Below are positions 21,600-32,475 of a DNA stretch of 64,000 nt, in pieces. The position numbers and the translations under genes were made by a program. Location: NCBI GenBank assembly GCA_036426205.1, contig CM071579.1:21232603-21296602 (forward strand). The letters are read 5' to 3'. The notes below the pieces were generated by a model that was given only the letters and a program-made list of their open reading frames with translations, did no database searches and was not told where the DNA came from. Every line of letters begins with the position of its first letter. The stretch's first letter is position 1. Source of the stretch: Ascaphus truei. Taxonomy: Eukaryota; Chordata; Amphibia; Anura; Ascaphidae.

Positions 21600-21880
21600 T
21601 ACCTTTCCTTTCTAAAAAGATGTCCAACCATTTATTTTGAAGATATCTATTGTATCTGCCATCCCAGTCTCCATGGGTAGTAAATCCCACACTGTAACTG
21701 CCCTTACTGTAAAGAACCCTTTCCTTTGTTGCTTGTGAAATCTCCTTTCCTCCAACCTTAAGGGATGGCCCCGAGTCCTTTGTACTGCCCTTGGGATGAA
21801 TAGTTATTTTGAAAGCTCCTTGTATTCCCCTTGAATATATTTGTATATAGTTATCATATCCTTTCTTAGTCGTCTCTTTT
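21600..21880 (-). pseudogene. LINE C-terminal domain
   Basis: Across two frames the minus strand reads LEKRRLRKDMITIYKYIQG, then FFTVRAVTVWDLLP and DTIDIFK. This is the conserved end of CR1/L2-type ORF2 (RRxRGDM, then WNxLP). An internal stop and a frame change show it is dead. The 3' UTR follows and is split by the solo LTR. Confidence 0.7.
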
Positions 21881-22126
21881 CTAATGTAAACAAATCTTGT
21901 CCTTCTGGAGAGAAATTACACCCTGCTCTGATTTTACTACCTTATACAATTTAGTGTCATCAGCAAAGATGGAGACTCTGCTCTCTATGCCAACCTCAAG
22001 ATCATTAAAAAAAAACAAGTTAAAAAGCAGGGGTCCCAGTACCAATCCCTGAGGTACTCCACTCACAACTTTAGCCCATCCTGAAAAGGTTCCATTTATT
22101 ACAACTCTCTGTTGTCTATCCTTCAA
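21881..22126 (-). pseudogene. LINE reverse transcriptase, palm region
   Basis: The frame begins with RQQRVVINGTFSGW and contains SGVPQGLVLGPLLFNLF (RT motif with PQG) and FADDTKLY, the catalytic FADD motif of Jockey/CR1/L2-type LINEs. The product would copy element RNA at a nicked target. Only about 80 codons stay in frame; the sequence is truncated upstream near 22140 and the C-terminus continues in a different frame. Confidence 0.8.
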
Positions 22127-22139
22127 CCAGTTTTAAATC

Positions 22140-23190
22140 CAGATGTTACAAACCAAAGTGAGAGACAAAGCCCCTAAATAGGTGCACTCGGTCCTAGTTG
22201 TGAGAAGTAGTGATGACCAGTGGCGGATTTTAAAAAATGGCGCCCTTAGGCACTTACCTGGTGCTGCCCTCCTCCAGCGCCGCGCCATCCCATTGCAATG
22301 GCAACATAACACCGTGTGACATCACATTGCCGACCACGCATGCGCAATCGGCGCTTGCAGGCTGCACATGCGCACGCGCAGTCAGCAAGCACCGATCACA
22401 CCTGTCACTTCCAATTTTTTAGAAAAAAAGGGGGAGAGAGAGTTGATTTAGTTTATAGAGGACAACATGTTAAAAGATGAACACACAGATCCGTGTGTGC
22501 AAGGTAAGTTAGCTTGTTATTCGGTAACCAGTCTGTGATCTGACACAGAAAGGAAACAAAGTAACAATGTGGAGCAGGACGTCGACCAGAATGCATCTCT
22601 CGTCACGGTGCAGATGCCTAGGGATAGGATGCCATTATGCACAGAGGGGGGAAGGCAGATAATACAGGGAGGTGGCTTGCAGTATAGCTATTTAGCTGCC
22701 TATGTATGTCCGTGATAATGGTGATGCCTCAGCCATCACTCCTCCCATGCATGCAGGTGTGCAACTGGTACAGAATAATCTCCCATGGGTGAGTAGAGCG
22801 ATGATGTTCCGTGGAAAGCAATAACCACAACTACAAATGCCAACCCCCCAGGTGACGGAGGACTATGCGTAGTGATGATATAGTCTCCTCAGGTAATGAA
22901 GCTAGGAGCTCCGTGGTAGGCAGGACGCCAGACAAACTCTGGAGAGCCAGCCCCTTAGATACACACTAGCTGCAGAGGCAGTTTTAGCTATGCACAGACC
23001 AGCCTCTCATTAGTGCTCTAGACTGCTGTGTGGGGTAAACCGGTAATTAGAGCAATGAGTGCATGAATCGGAAGTGTTGCAGAGAAGCCCGACACCCCCG
23101 TCACCCCCACGGAGACTCTGGCTTAAGAGAAAAATAAAAAATAGAAAGAGAGGCGCTCCACTGGTCTTCCAAAGATTATAACATTTATTG
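22140..23190. other. No gene; possible hAT-type end at 22219
   Basis: CAGTGGCGGATTTTA at 22219 resembles a hAT terminus and is followed by CpG-rich sequence up to about 22400, but I found no matching right end. The remainder is unremarkable. Confidence 0.3.
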
Positions 23191-23197
23191 CCCAAGC

Positions 23198-23234
23198 ATC
23201 AACGTTTCGGTCCGCTTGCAAACCTTTGTCAAGA
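23198..23234 (-). other. Hammerhead-like motif
   Basis: Minus strand: TTGACAAAGGT, loop, ACCGAAACGTTG. GGT/ACC could pair as stem II, followed by GAAAC. The surrounding sequence (TTTATTGCCCAAGCATCAA) looks PLE-flank-like, but no PLE coding lies nearby. Confidence 0.35.
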
Positions 23235-23559
23235 AGCAAAAAATATATAGCGCACAGTACCAGACCTGAGCCAATTTAAAATGTGGCGGCAGTAAAATCA
23301 ATAAAGAGACACCAGCATGGCGATCAGGAGGTCTGTGAGGTGGGCAGTTTTAATGGGGTATGTCCCGAACGGGATGCTTAGGCATCAGAGGAGAGCCGTT
23401 CTGTGTGTTTGCCAAAGACCACTGACGTCATAACTAGGGAACCCGATGTATGTTTCGCACGTTAGCTTTATCCAGGTGCAAGTATTTTTACCAAGACCAA
23501 TTTGCTTTATTTTGTAACCTCGTATGTGACACCATATGCAAAATCTACGTACACCACAT

Positions 23560-24191
23560 TAACCCTGGTCTAAATTCCTGCGTATCTCCTCAAAGGCTAG
23601 TTTGGCACGACCTATCATTCATAAATTCATGCTGACTATTGCTAATAATGTTGTTTTCCATTAGGTATTCCTGACTATTATCCCATACTAAACCTTCAAG
23701 TAACTTCCCCACTATTGATGTCAGGCTTACAGGTCAGTAAGTCCCCAGTTTGGATCTAGCTCCCTTTTTAATCTTGTGGCACTGTGCCTGTGGAAATGGA
23801 GCCATGAATATTAAATATAATGGTTTTTCTATTACTGAACTCAGCTCCTTAAGAACACTTTGGTGCATGCCATCAGGGCAAGCTTTATTTATTTTCATTT
23901 TATAAAGCCGCCTATGCACTTCTTCCTCAGTTAACCAATTGTTAATTAATATAGAGGTCGTGGCTTCCTCCTGGTAAATACAGTGGCAAAGAATTTGTTT
24001 AATATCTCTCCTTATCTCCAATAATTTGCCTGCCCATCTCGCACTGAAAGGGTCCTATACTATATCTTTTTGTTATTAAGTTACTTGAAGACCTTTTTAG
24101 GGTTGATCTTACTTTCTATTGCAATCCTTTTTTCATTTGACATTTTGGCTAATCTGATTGCCCTTTTGCAATTCTTGTTACATTCCTTATC
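23560..24191 (-). pseudogene. LINE reverse transcriptase, N-terminal half
   Basis: The frame at 23734-24021 reads LTEEEVHRRLYKMKINKAC followed by PDGMHQSVLKEL, the conserved LINE pattern in which a K-A-x-G-P-D-G motif opens the RT. Further on, in another frame, come SLTSIVGKLLEGLVWDN and a region with SNSQHEF. Stops and shifts mark it as dead. The catalytic FADD region is not reached. Confidence 0.75.
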
Positions 24192-24350
24192 ATTCTGATA
24201 TGATGCCTCCGCCCCTTCTGACTTCAGGAATCTCAGTGCTGCATCCCCCGAGACTTGTCTATGTCACTTCCGGTTTGCTGTCTTTTGGCTACAGGGGCGT
24301 CAGATGAACGGCGTCTCCTACAGCAGCTTCTCTCTCCGCAAAAAGCAACC

Positions 24351-24382
24351 CTACGTGTTTCACCGTTTCTGGCTTTGTCAGG
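24351..24382 (-). other. Hammerhead-like motif
   Basis: Minus strand: CTGACAAAGCC, AGAAAC, GGTGAAACACGTAG. GCC/GGT would form stem II. This copy differs from the CUGANGA core at a single base (A in place of the second G), the closest match in the window. Confidence 0.4.
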
Positions 24383-24412
24383 AGAGGGATAGGAGGATAG
24401 AACCAACTAGTG

Positions 24413-24583
24413 CAGAGGTCTCGAAACTTAGTCCTCAAGGGCCGGCTTTAATGGATATCCCTGTTTCAGCACAGGTGGCTTAGCCTTTGACTGTCAAAGA
24501 CTGAGCCACTGATTGAGCCACCTGTGCTGAAACAGGGATATCCATAAAAGCCGGCCCTTGAGGACTAAGTTTCGAGACCCCTG
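24413..24583. mobile_element. Hairpin hAT MITE (CAGRGGTCTC subtype)
   Basis: An almost perfect palindrome: CAGAGGTCTCGAAACTTAGT at the left, inverted at the right end, with GCACAGGTGG on both arms. Flanks share ACTAG; the 8-bp duplication is imperfect. Confidence 0.8.
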
Positions 24584-24907
24584 CACTAGGAGATGATTCC
24601 TTATAAGCTTTTATTTACCATAGTGTTTTGTATTGCATATTCCATGTCAACATATGTGACGTGTTTCTGGATTGTGTTCGATAAACACGCTTTTTGTTTT
24701 ATAAAAGTTCCTGGCTCCCTTCTCTATTTCGTGCTTTTATCCCCGCCCGGCCAGCACCAACTCAGCACCAACCCATCCCCCTATTAGAAGTCCCGAGGAA
24801 TTGGGCATGTATATACATATCACCTTATCGGATGTGACACCATTCATAGCCGGGGAATAGGGGGCTTGCATTACAATTCTGATACGATGCCTCCATCGCT
24901 TCTGACT

Positions 24908-25260
24908 AAGAATTTAAACGCCTTCCTCTTCTTTTCCATTTCCTCCCCTAGCTGTTTTTTTGGCCACATTGGTTTAGACTTGTTTCTTGTATATTTATTG
25001 CCCATGGGTATACACTGATAAGTGTGCTTTTCTAACAATGTTTTAAAGACTGCCCATTTATCTTCCACATTGTACCCTACAAAAACACCCTCCCCGTTAT
25101 TCCTTGTGTATCTGGGACTTTGTGTTTTCACCAGACACAATGTTACCCCTTTGCTACTGGAGGAGACAAACAATACATCTATGCAAAGGATTTGCTGATG
25201 AAGTCATACTGTATTGTGGCTTTCTGCAGATTTCCTTTTAACCCCTTTTCTTCCACAGGA
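24908..25260 (-). pseudogene. LINE ORF2, region between endonuclease and RT
   Basis: The minus frame includes VGYNVEDKWAVFKTLLEKHT and NKSKPMWPKK, which matches the W-F-K and KPxW pattern that lies between endonuclease and RT in CR1/L2-type ORF2. It then runs into EEMEKKRKAFKF. No catalytic residue of the endonuclease is present. Frame open for about 100 codons. Confidence 0.6.
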
Positions 25261-27655
25261 TTAGCACTGCAATGACATCAATAAGGTTATTGGCTTTCAA
25301 TGTATAGTTGTTAACCACAATAGAGTTAGAAGTGCCATCAATGCAAAGGTCAACGGAGGACATCTCAAACATTATCATGTGTCTCTTCTATTTCACGCCA
25401 ACGTTTTTCCGAGTGAGGATCGCGAAGTGCATACATTTGTGGGATCCTTCCAATCCTTTTCATTGACAGCCATTGTAATCTGAACAGATTGCAGCATGCA
25501 ATTAATTTATCCTCATGACAAAGATGCTAACTAAAACAGAAGATGTACCTTAAAAGATTCAGGCCTGGGGATGAGGACAGAGTGTTTAGGTCCACATGCA
25601 TTAAAATGAACATGCAGCAAACCAGCGCATGTTACAATGGGGACGTGCAGTAGTGTAACATTAAGTGGGCTTGGTTATGCGTTAGCTCATGTTTGGTGTC
25701 AAAGAAAGGGCCTACACACCTCTTAAAGTATGTGTCTATATATTAAGAGCCTGGATGAGTGCTTTGCCATTATATTGGCATTGGCAGAGTCATTTTCATG
25801 TTCTGACTAAGCACTGATGTGTGAAAAGCCTTTGAGCTGACTTAGGGCTGCATAAGGGAGTGGTTGTAGAAAGCGTTATTGGACGCGTTTCTTGGCCTAA
25901 AGTCTTCATCGGACGAATCAAAGTTTGAGCCTCTTACATTGTTTTTCCTCTTTCTTCACGTTGATTAGATTGGTTTCAGGGCTGAGCTTCGAATGTTGGT
26001 CACTTTGCCAACTTATATCCACTTGACACTCGTGTACATCCACAAGAAGGCATGTCGTATACTGTAGCAAGTGAAAGAGCAAGTATTGACTGCTTGATAC
26101 ATCTCTCCAATAGTCATACAATGCGATAACATTCTTCTTTGCAGTCAGAAGGACGCCATCCTAGATTTGTCATGTTATATGACACTACAACTACCAGAGA
26201 TACTGAAGCACATTGAGATTTCTAACTAAAACTTCTGGATTCTACTGCCCAGCCCACTTTTCATATGACTCTCTCCCCTTATTTTTCACCTGTGTTTCAC
26301 CACATTAACGTACCATTTAATTTTGAATACACAGGCTTATAAAGTAACATGCTCAAGGTCAAATAATACTGCTGATGGCTTTCAGACGTCTGGGCTTTCC
26401 CATAGGGGGCCAGTGCTATAATCAGATTGTTCCTTATCACTCCTTCTTGGAATGTATCTGAAGAGTGCTGTCCGCTGAGGTGCAGTACTGATATATAATG
26501 CATTGGTCCTGGTCCCGTGAAACCACCCAGGAATCTATTTTTGCCCTGGATTAATGTGACTGTAACATTTCCATGCTGCTATCCTGCAATACACTCAGAA
26601 AGTCCAGTGGACATTTCATGTGAAGGATGCACGCTTAATTAAACATATCGGCTGATGAATTTGCTCTGCAGTGTGGACACAGCATGGCTCGTTGATCGGA
26701 GAAGTGAAAATTGTCAAAGGAGATTTTTCAGCTCATGGATCAATTTATCTTGGATTTCAGGAGACGATAGAGATAATATTTTATGAATGTAAATATGGTG
26801 CAGCATGAAGGACCTCTGGGAAATGTACTCATGTGCTACATATCTCATCCATCATCCCATCCTGTGCAGGAGGGAACACTTACATTATGGGTCCAGTGAG
26901 TCTGTTCTCACCATGACTGTGCAGCTCAAATTGCTTCACGGAGCCACCGGATATCTCCTGCTGTCAGTGTTATAAAGGGGATGCTCTGTTTATTACCGGG
27001 GGGAATCAAGATCCCCCAAACTGAACATTTGAACAGGGCTGTGCGTCAAGCAGACTCTATGAGAGATATGACAATGGAAAGAGATCCCAAGATTTCTGTA
27101 TCAAAATTCAAAGCAACAATACCGAGCGTGCCTGGCACTAAGAGGGCTACATATCCATGAACACGAGACGATACATTCGTCAATACTCAGAAAAGCAAGA
27201 GAACCTCTCCCAGAGACATTAGGCAAACACAATTATAGATATGTTTGCACATGTTATAACAACCCGACTCTTAATATGATTCATTGAGTGCAGATAGGGT
27301 AAAAGCACCCTTCTCTAATAACACAGTCATTTGTCTCGGAAAGTATCTTGTTATCGGTAATCAATAATACAGCAGAGATGACGGATTGCTTTGTTTTCCA
27401 CTGGAGCTTCTTCTTGTATTTTTTTGTGTGTGTAAATATTGTATTGCATAAAATGCAGCTTGGCAGAAGTTGAAGGACTGTCAACACTTGTTTGGGTTCC
27501 CATCCAAAAATGCAGCGATGTATAGTACGGAGTATGACGGCACATTTTACTTCCTACTCGCTGCAGCTTTATTTACTTTGATAATGGAGACACAAAAAGA
27601 CTATTGGAACACCAAAACAATAACGCAGACACTGAATATTCTTCCTCCCTGTTCT
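25260..27655. other. No gene recognised
   Basis: Ordinary AT-balanced sequence without a coding region I can support. Apart from the motif at 25882-25912 I see no repeat structure. Confidence 0.35.
25882..25912 (-). other. Possible hammerhead-like motif, divergent
   Basis: Minus strand: CCGATGAAGACTTTAGGCCA then AGAAACGCGTC. GATGA and GAAAC are at the right spacing, but stem II is poor and the leading CUG is CCG. Confidence 0.25.
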
Positions 27656-27663
27656 CTCTAAAC

Positions 27664-27913
27664 CAGGGGTGATCAACTCAGGTCCTCATGGGCCACGAAC
27701 AGGTCAGGTTTTCAGGATACCCCTGCTTCAGCACAGGTGGCTCAATCAGTCCCAGCTTCAGCACAGGTGGCTCAATCAGTGACAGTCATCTTCGACTGCG
27801 CGACTGATTGAGCCACCTGTGCTGAAGGTGGGACTGATTGATCCACCTGTGCTGAAGCAGGGATATCCTGCCACCTGTTGGTGGCCCTTGAAGACTGGAG
27901 TTGGCCACTCCTG
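27664..27913. mobile_element. Hairpin hAT MITE (CAGGGGT family), TSD CTCTAAAC
   Basis: Perfect 8-bp duplication CTCTAAAC at 27656-27663 and 27914-27921. Both arms contain GCACAGGTGGCTCAATCAGT, here doubled, so the copy is about 50 bp longer than its relatives (250 bp). Confidence 0.88.
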
Positions 27914-27921
27914 CTCTAAAC

Positions 27922-29070
27922 TCTCTTCTGCTGGTCATAGATGGTAACATTGTACTGTAGCTGTGCTAATTCAATGCAGGGTTTGGCTCCTGTTAATTCT
28001 GGCCCGATCTCCCCGTTGACTTTGATGAAAATAATTTGTCACTTACCCTTATCTCTTTATTATACGTTTGTCATCCTGTTTCAGGAGTGTGGCCACTAGC
28101 TATCATTATTTTTTAATGTATTTCTCGGATGTATTTGTGGTTGCAAATGTTTTTTTTTTATTTCATCCATCCTTCATGAAGTTTAAATATAAAGTAGTTT
28201 TGGTGCGATCACCATGTGCAATTGATTATTTATTTGGTTATTTTGTATATTGTATATGGGATCTGTCTATAATAACCAATGGATATCCATGGTATGTGAG
28301 ATCTCACTTCTTCATGTATTTCTCTGTTTAAACGGGGTAAGTGCTATTTGATTGGCTTGCATTTCTTTAATTGAGCCTGACGAAGGGCATAGTTACAGCT
28401 GTAGCCAATGTTATTGCACCCATTGGTGCCTTGCAGGGGGACATACACATTACACTAGTGGGAGAGTAGGGGTGGGGCTTCCTGAGGACAGCAGATGCAA
28501 CAGGCCCAAGCACCGCCAAATCATTATTACATAATGATCCTATTGTAACCCCCCTTTCAGGGATGACGGACAACCAGGATTCTTGATGACGGACAGGCTC
28601 TTCAGCCAAGGACTGCGAACCCAGGGAAGAGTTCATGTGATGGGGTATCAGAAAGGATGATGCACAATAGGAGGAGACAAGTGAGGTAGGTGGCAGGGTG
28701 TGAGTGCATGAGTCAGAGCTGCTGCGGGGAGTGGGAGGTAGGGGAGTCTGTCCCACGCAGAGCTAAGGGAGACAGTTCAGCGTGGTGGCAGGGCATCCCA
28801 TCTCCAGCTGGAAGGGAGCCAAGGGGTGCTCCCTCAGTGAGAGCGGCAGTACTATCCTGCCAAGCAGAGGGCCTGGGTATGGGAGTACTCCACAAGGATA
28901 AGTGTTCAGGGCATCGCCCTGCTACCCTGAAGTATACTTTTGCACGTTTACTCTAGTCAGTACAAATGTTGAAAATAAACGTTTATCCAGTGTGTGAAAA
29001 TACAGATTCTCTGTTCCAATAATTATGGGTTCGACATAGGTTTCTTTGCAGTTCCAAATATCATTTATTA
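27922..29070. other. No gene recognised
   Basis: Contains CTGACGA at 28378 without a GAAA partner, and no convincing exon. A 129-codon minus frame (28367-28756) has no family features. Confidence 0.35.
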
Positions 29071-29078
29071 TTCTAGAG

Positions 29079-29451
29079 CAGGGGTGCGCAAACTTTTTAC
29101 CTTGCCCCCCCCCCCCCCCGACGGCCCCCCCCCCCCCCCCCCGCCCGCCCCCCCCTCACCTGGTCTTAAGCGTCAAATGACACAGAGGGGTCATGTGATA
29201 TCATGTCACGTGACTCCGCTGCGTCATTTGCTGCCGCGGGGTCATGTGATGTCATGGCACAGGACTCCGCAGCATAATTTGACACCGCGTTGCCACGACG
29301 ACGTGTCGCCGAAGCGTCGCCGTGGCCAACTGAATCATGGTAAGTGAAGTTGCAGAGGCCTCGCACGGTCCCCCGGCATTTGATTTAAATGCCCCGGGGA
29401 AGAGCGTGGGACCTCTGCAACCGCCTGCGCCCCCAAGTTTCTGCACCCCTG
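29079..29451. mobile_element. hAT-type element, CAGGGGTGCGCAAAC termini
   Basis: CAGGGGTGCGCAAACTTTTT at the left and AAGTTTCTGCACCCCTG at the right are inverted. TTCTAGAG (29071-29078) and CTCTAGAG (29452-29459) are a 7-of-8 target duplication. The interior has long poly-C runs and a roughly 55-bp tandem duplication around GGTCATGTGAT. No transposase. Confidence 0.8.
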
Positions 29452-29459
29452 CTCTAGAG

Positions 29460-30380
29460 GTAGTTACAAATAAGCTACAGGCATCAACAGGCATTTACAG
29501 GTTAAGAATGGAGAACACATCCTTGGGCTATTTTCTGTTCTGATTTAAAAAACAGGATTCATATAGTTATTTCCCTAGCTACTAAATTAACCTATGCACA
29601 GCTTGTTAGAATACAATTACAATAAAACAATTCTTGTCTGGGCACAAAGCCTATCTTATCTTGGCCTCGGACAGACCTCATGTTGTGTATCCAAAAAGTA
29701 CTATAAACAATTCACTTGTTCTAACTTTTCTACAAAATAAGTGGTTTCCCTTAAATGTGTTCTTCTTATGTTACACAGCCTCTCTCAGTTCTGTCTGAGT
29801 AGAGTGTGGTGAAAGAAAATGGATACAAAGATTTTTCTGGGACGTGATTCGGCAAGTATCATTTTGCTAATAGATATATTAGTAATATAAATCTAAACAC
29901 ACTGTATATAGCGTTAATACAAATAGCAATATAACAGAATATATGTAAAATATAACTAATCCCACACCTTTCTGTATTGTCATGTAACAGTTCTTTGGTG
30001 TTATAGAGTTCATTTTTTAGACACTAATTAGTTGTTTTTACTTGTGTCTGTGTCTCATGAACACCAAAACATTCACATGTGACCTTGGTTCCCAGCTCGG
30101 CTCACGCTGGTATCACTTGTTTGATAACAGTTTGTTCATGTTGTAACCGAGTGTAAGCTCTTCTGCAACTTGGAGAACGCAGTGACACTGTTATCGAGAC
30201 AAAACATATTTTCCTGTTAAAAATCACGTCCTCGGGGAACAATAATGATGTTACCCTTATAATTAGCCTGATGGCACTTCTTAGTGGAGTCTTTATAGAT
30301 TTTCTGTGACTCGTGGCCCCAGCGATGAGACTTCTAGTGTTTCCGATAAACGACTTCAGCTAACGATACAAATATTATTG
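29460..30380. other. Unassigned; possibly 3' flank of the envelope-like remnant
   Basis: AT-rich with scattered TATA-like stretches. It lies downstream, minus sense, of the envelope-like segment and could include its LTR, but I found no clear LTR ends. Confidence 0.25.
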
Positions 30381-30800
30381 ATTAGCTAACATTAATATTG
30401 TACCTACTAATAAAGCTATGATTGAAGGTATCATAACTTTGAACACACTAGTGGCTGTTGGATTATATCCAAAAAGGCTTTCGAACCAGAATAACTTTTG
30501 CATCTTTATGTCATTCAGAGATTATATTAATTATCTTCTCCCTGCCATGCATAACTTTGATTTTGGTGACATTGGTTCTATTTTACAAAAGCCCTTCCAA
30601 CCTCAATGTAACATTCCAAGTAGTTAACCATTGTTTCAGCTGTTCTGTGAATCCCTCTATGGAGTGACCTACAGTATTATTTCACTTAATTTGTTCTGAG
30701 AACTTTAGTGTCTGTTGAATTAATTAATCCAACACCCATACTAGCACCTCCTAATATGGTGGCTGTAGTGTCCCTTTTTGTTCTCTGTGATTTATATAGA
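30380..30800 (-). pseudogene. Envelope-like transmembrane-subunit remnant
   Basis: On the minus strand a basic RTKR stretch is followed by a Gly/Ala-rich hydrophobic segment ending in INSTD. Next come a helical stretch with N-glycosylation-like sites and, in a shifted frame near 30440-30380, a long hydrophobic segment. This order (cleavage site, fusion-peptide-like stretch, ectodomain, membrane anchor) resembles the transmembrane part of retroviral-type envelope proteins. Stops and at least two frame changes break it, so it is an old inactive copy. It starts where PLE copy 3 ends. The assignment rests on pattern only; it could be another hydrophobic remnant. Confidence 0.35.
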
Positions 30801-31011
30801 GGGTACAAGGTTTTTAAAGTGTATTTATACAGTCTGTTTCGCTCTGGGAAATTCTTCTGGTAATATCTCCTCTCCAATCTATGTTTACTAGTTCAATACC
30901 AATGCATTTGAATTCCTTCGGGTTAATTTGGTGTGAAACTTGAAAATGACTAGATACACTGTGAGTTAAAAGGCCTTTTTCTATATTTCTGATATGTTCT
31001 TATAATCGGAT
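30780..31011 (-). pseudogene. PLE copy 3, C-terminal region
   Basis: The minus strand reads EHIRNIEKGLLTHSVSSHF, then FKCIGIE, IDWRGD and SQSETDCI before a stop. It corresponds to the PLE end after the endonuclease: EH helix, SSHF, G-I-E, RGGD, and the E-x-W-I equivalent. It is separated from the endonuclease by the solo LTR at 31012-31442. Envelope-like sequence follows immediately. Confidence 0.7.
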
Positions 31012-31442
31012 TGTGGCAGGGTGAATGAACGTCAGCAGCCATATACCTGGCAAACCTATGTTTAGGCTTGCAGTGCAGCAGTGACGAGGTTAAGTTTCAG
31101 TTGAGAAGGGCTGCTTAATTAGTCTGACCCCAGCTGCATAATCAAGGTGTTTTAAAACCCTCAGGCTGAACACACATGCAAGCTAGCTGGTCAGGAGACA
31201 GGACTGAAATACTGAAGAGATTACTGCTATAAGGTCTGTTTTTCAAAGTACATGTGTGATAACTGTCTGTGTCCTGCATGCTGAAGAGAAGCTATTTTGT
31301 TTTTGTCTGCTGAAGAGAAGCTATTTTGTTTTTGTATGCTGAAGAGAAGCTATTTTGTTTTTGTGTGCTGTATGTTTTTAAGGCTCAATAAATAAGCCTT
31401 ATCAAGAGAACCCGCGTGTGTGGTTGCATGTACCCTGCAACA
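31012..31442 (+). mobile_element. Solo LTR, TSD CGGAT
   Basis: Ends TGTGGCAGGGT and ACCCTGCAACA are inverted with one mismatch, with a perfect 5-bp duplication CGGAT (31007-31011 and 31443-31447). It has TTTTAAAACC as a TATA-like box near 31151 and AATAAA at about 31387. Three 27-bp tandem units (GCTGAAGAGAAGCTATTTTG and on) occupy 31277-31375. It was inserted into the endonuclease of PLE copy 3. Confidence 0.85.
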
Positions 31443-31835
31443 CGGATCTTCAGGACTATGGTGGTTCGTCCAATATATTGTTTCTTGTAGCTACACTTTA
31501 AAAGATATATCACTCCTTTACTGTTGCATGATATGTTTTCTTTGATCTGATATTTTTCTCCAGTTTGATTGGCTATGAAATCTCTATGTATTGTATTTTG
31601 TGTATAGTTGCATCGACAAACTCTGCAACTTGTACACCTTAAGAAACCCTTAGAGCCTTTTTCCAACCAACAGTCTTCCCTTTTATATTTTATTTCAAAA
31701 AGCTTGGCACTCATTTGTGCTTCAGAGAAGGTGCTTTTGAGAAAACTACTTTAGATTTTTCAGGGATTATTTGATTTAAAATGTCATCCTTTTTAATATA
31801 TGCCAATGTTTGCACCTCTGTCAGATTTTCCATCA
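31443..31835 (-). pseudogene. PLE copy 3, linker and GIY-YIG endonuclease
   Basis: Minus strand: IIPEKSKVVFSKAPSLKHK (linker), then in a second frame KGFLRCTSCRVCRC (paired cysteines), TGEKYQIKENISC, GVIYLLKC (GIY equivalent) and QYIGRTT (YIG), followed by an Arg-containing helix. All key positions of the PLE endonuclease are visible, with a frame change before the cysteine motif. The domain is cut at 31443 by the solo LTR and upstream at about 31836 by the Gypsy-type insertion. Confidence 0.85.
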
Positions 31836-31837
31836 GC

Positions 31838-31930
31838 ACCTGATGTACACATTAAGTTGGCCTTCCATCAAGGTTTCCTTGAAGAGCCTGGGGGGTCATC
31901 CGGAGGACCACCCTGGAGAGGGGGGACTAA
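31838..31930 (+). pseudogene. Gypsy-type pol C-terminus
   Basis: The plus strand reads LAFHQGFLEEPGG and ends in PPWRGGT, the proline/glycine-rich tail typical at the end of pol in vertebrate Gypsy elements. The frame runs a few codons into the LTR. The integrase core is absent, so only the last ~30 codons survive. The purine tract overlaps the end of this frame. Confidence 0.5.
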
Positions 31931-32299
31931 TGTCAGGGATAGCCCTGACATAGTTTCCTAAATCTCCCTCTCTCCAGTTCCTTTGTCTGTCCACCGGGAG
32001 TGCTGCTGTTTCTATCTTCTCTGGGATTTCATCTGTCTGTCTCCTCTTAGGTGCTCATGTCTTCTGTCTCTGCCTGCCTAAGAGTTTCCTGTTTCCTGTT
32101 CCTGTTTGCCTTTATTTTGTGATCCTGACTCCTTCTGTTTCTGTCATGACTTGATCTGACCTGACCGTATAGTTCTGGTAACATTATCAACGACCCTTGC
32201 TATTGAACTATCTTGACCCAGTCGGTTTCCTGCTAGCAAGTCCCAGTCCTGTTCCCTAGTTCCAGTCCTGTTCCCTAGTCCCAGTCCTGTTCCTGAGTT

Positions 32300-32475
32300 T
32301 CAGTCCTGTATCTACTGCCTGCGCCATGGTCCTCTGTGACCCCCGACCACGCCACCTGCTTCTGACCTCTGCCTGTGACCCCGACCACGCCACCTGCCTC
32401 CGACATCAGCCTGTGACCCCGACCATGCCGCCTGCCTCCGACCTCTGCATCTGACCCCCAACCATGCTATCTGCT
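32300..32475. repeat. ~40-bp degenerate repeat, GACCCCGACCACGCC
   Basis: Four degenerate units of about 40 bp (CTGTGACCCCGACCACGCCA, then CCTGCCTCCGAC) immediately before the giant array. They may represent an older generation of tandem duplication in the same LTR. Confidence 0.7.

Larger units (their letters stand above)
20640..22140 (-). mobile_element. CR1/L2-type LINE, 5'-truncated, copy A
   Basis: The minus strand gives the RT end (21881-22126), the C-terminal domain (about 21600-21880) and a 3' UTR that resumes at 20640-20723, beyond a solo LTR inserted at 20724-21565. The 5' truncation is typical of LINE insertion. A 23.5-25.3 kb copy covers the complementary upstream part of what looks like the same family. 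Confidence 0.7.
24224..24875. mobile_element. 652-bp insertion flanked by 32-bp direct repeats
   Basis: The sequence at 24192-24223 recurs at 24876-24907 with 28 of 32 bases identical. Between them is sequence unrelated to the LINE, including a hammerhead-like motif (24351-24382) and a hairpin MITE (24413-24583). It may be a PLE-flank-derived or SINE-like insertion with an unusually long target duplication. Confidence 0.5.
23560..25260 (-). mobile_element. CR1/L2-type LINE, copy B, interrupted
   Basis: Minus-strand coding remains at 24908-25260 (between endonuclease and RT) and 23560-24191 (early RT). They are separated by a 652-bp insertion flanked by 32-bp direct repeats. The two parts join in a sensible domain order, so they are probably one LINE insertion. 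Endonuclease and late RT domains are missing. Confidence 0.65.

Noticed and set aside
28378..28384. CTGACGA as hammerhead core (also at 47100)
   Set aside because: The core word is correct, but no GAAA follows a pairing stem at either site.
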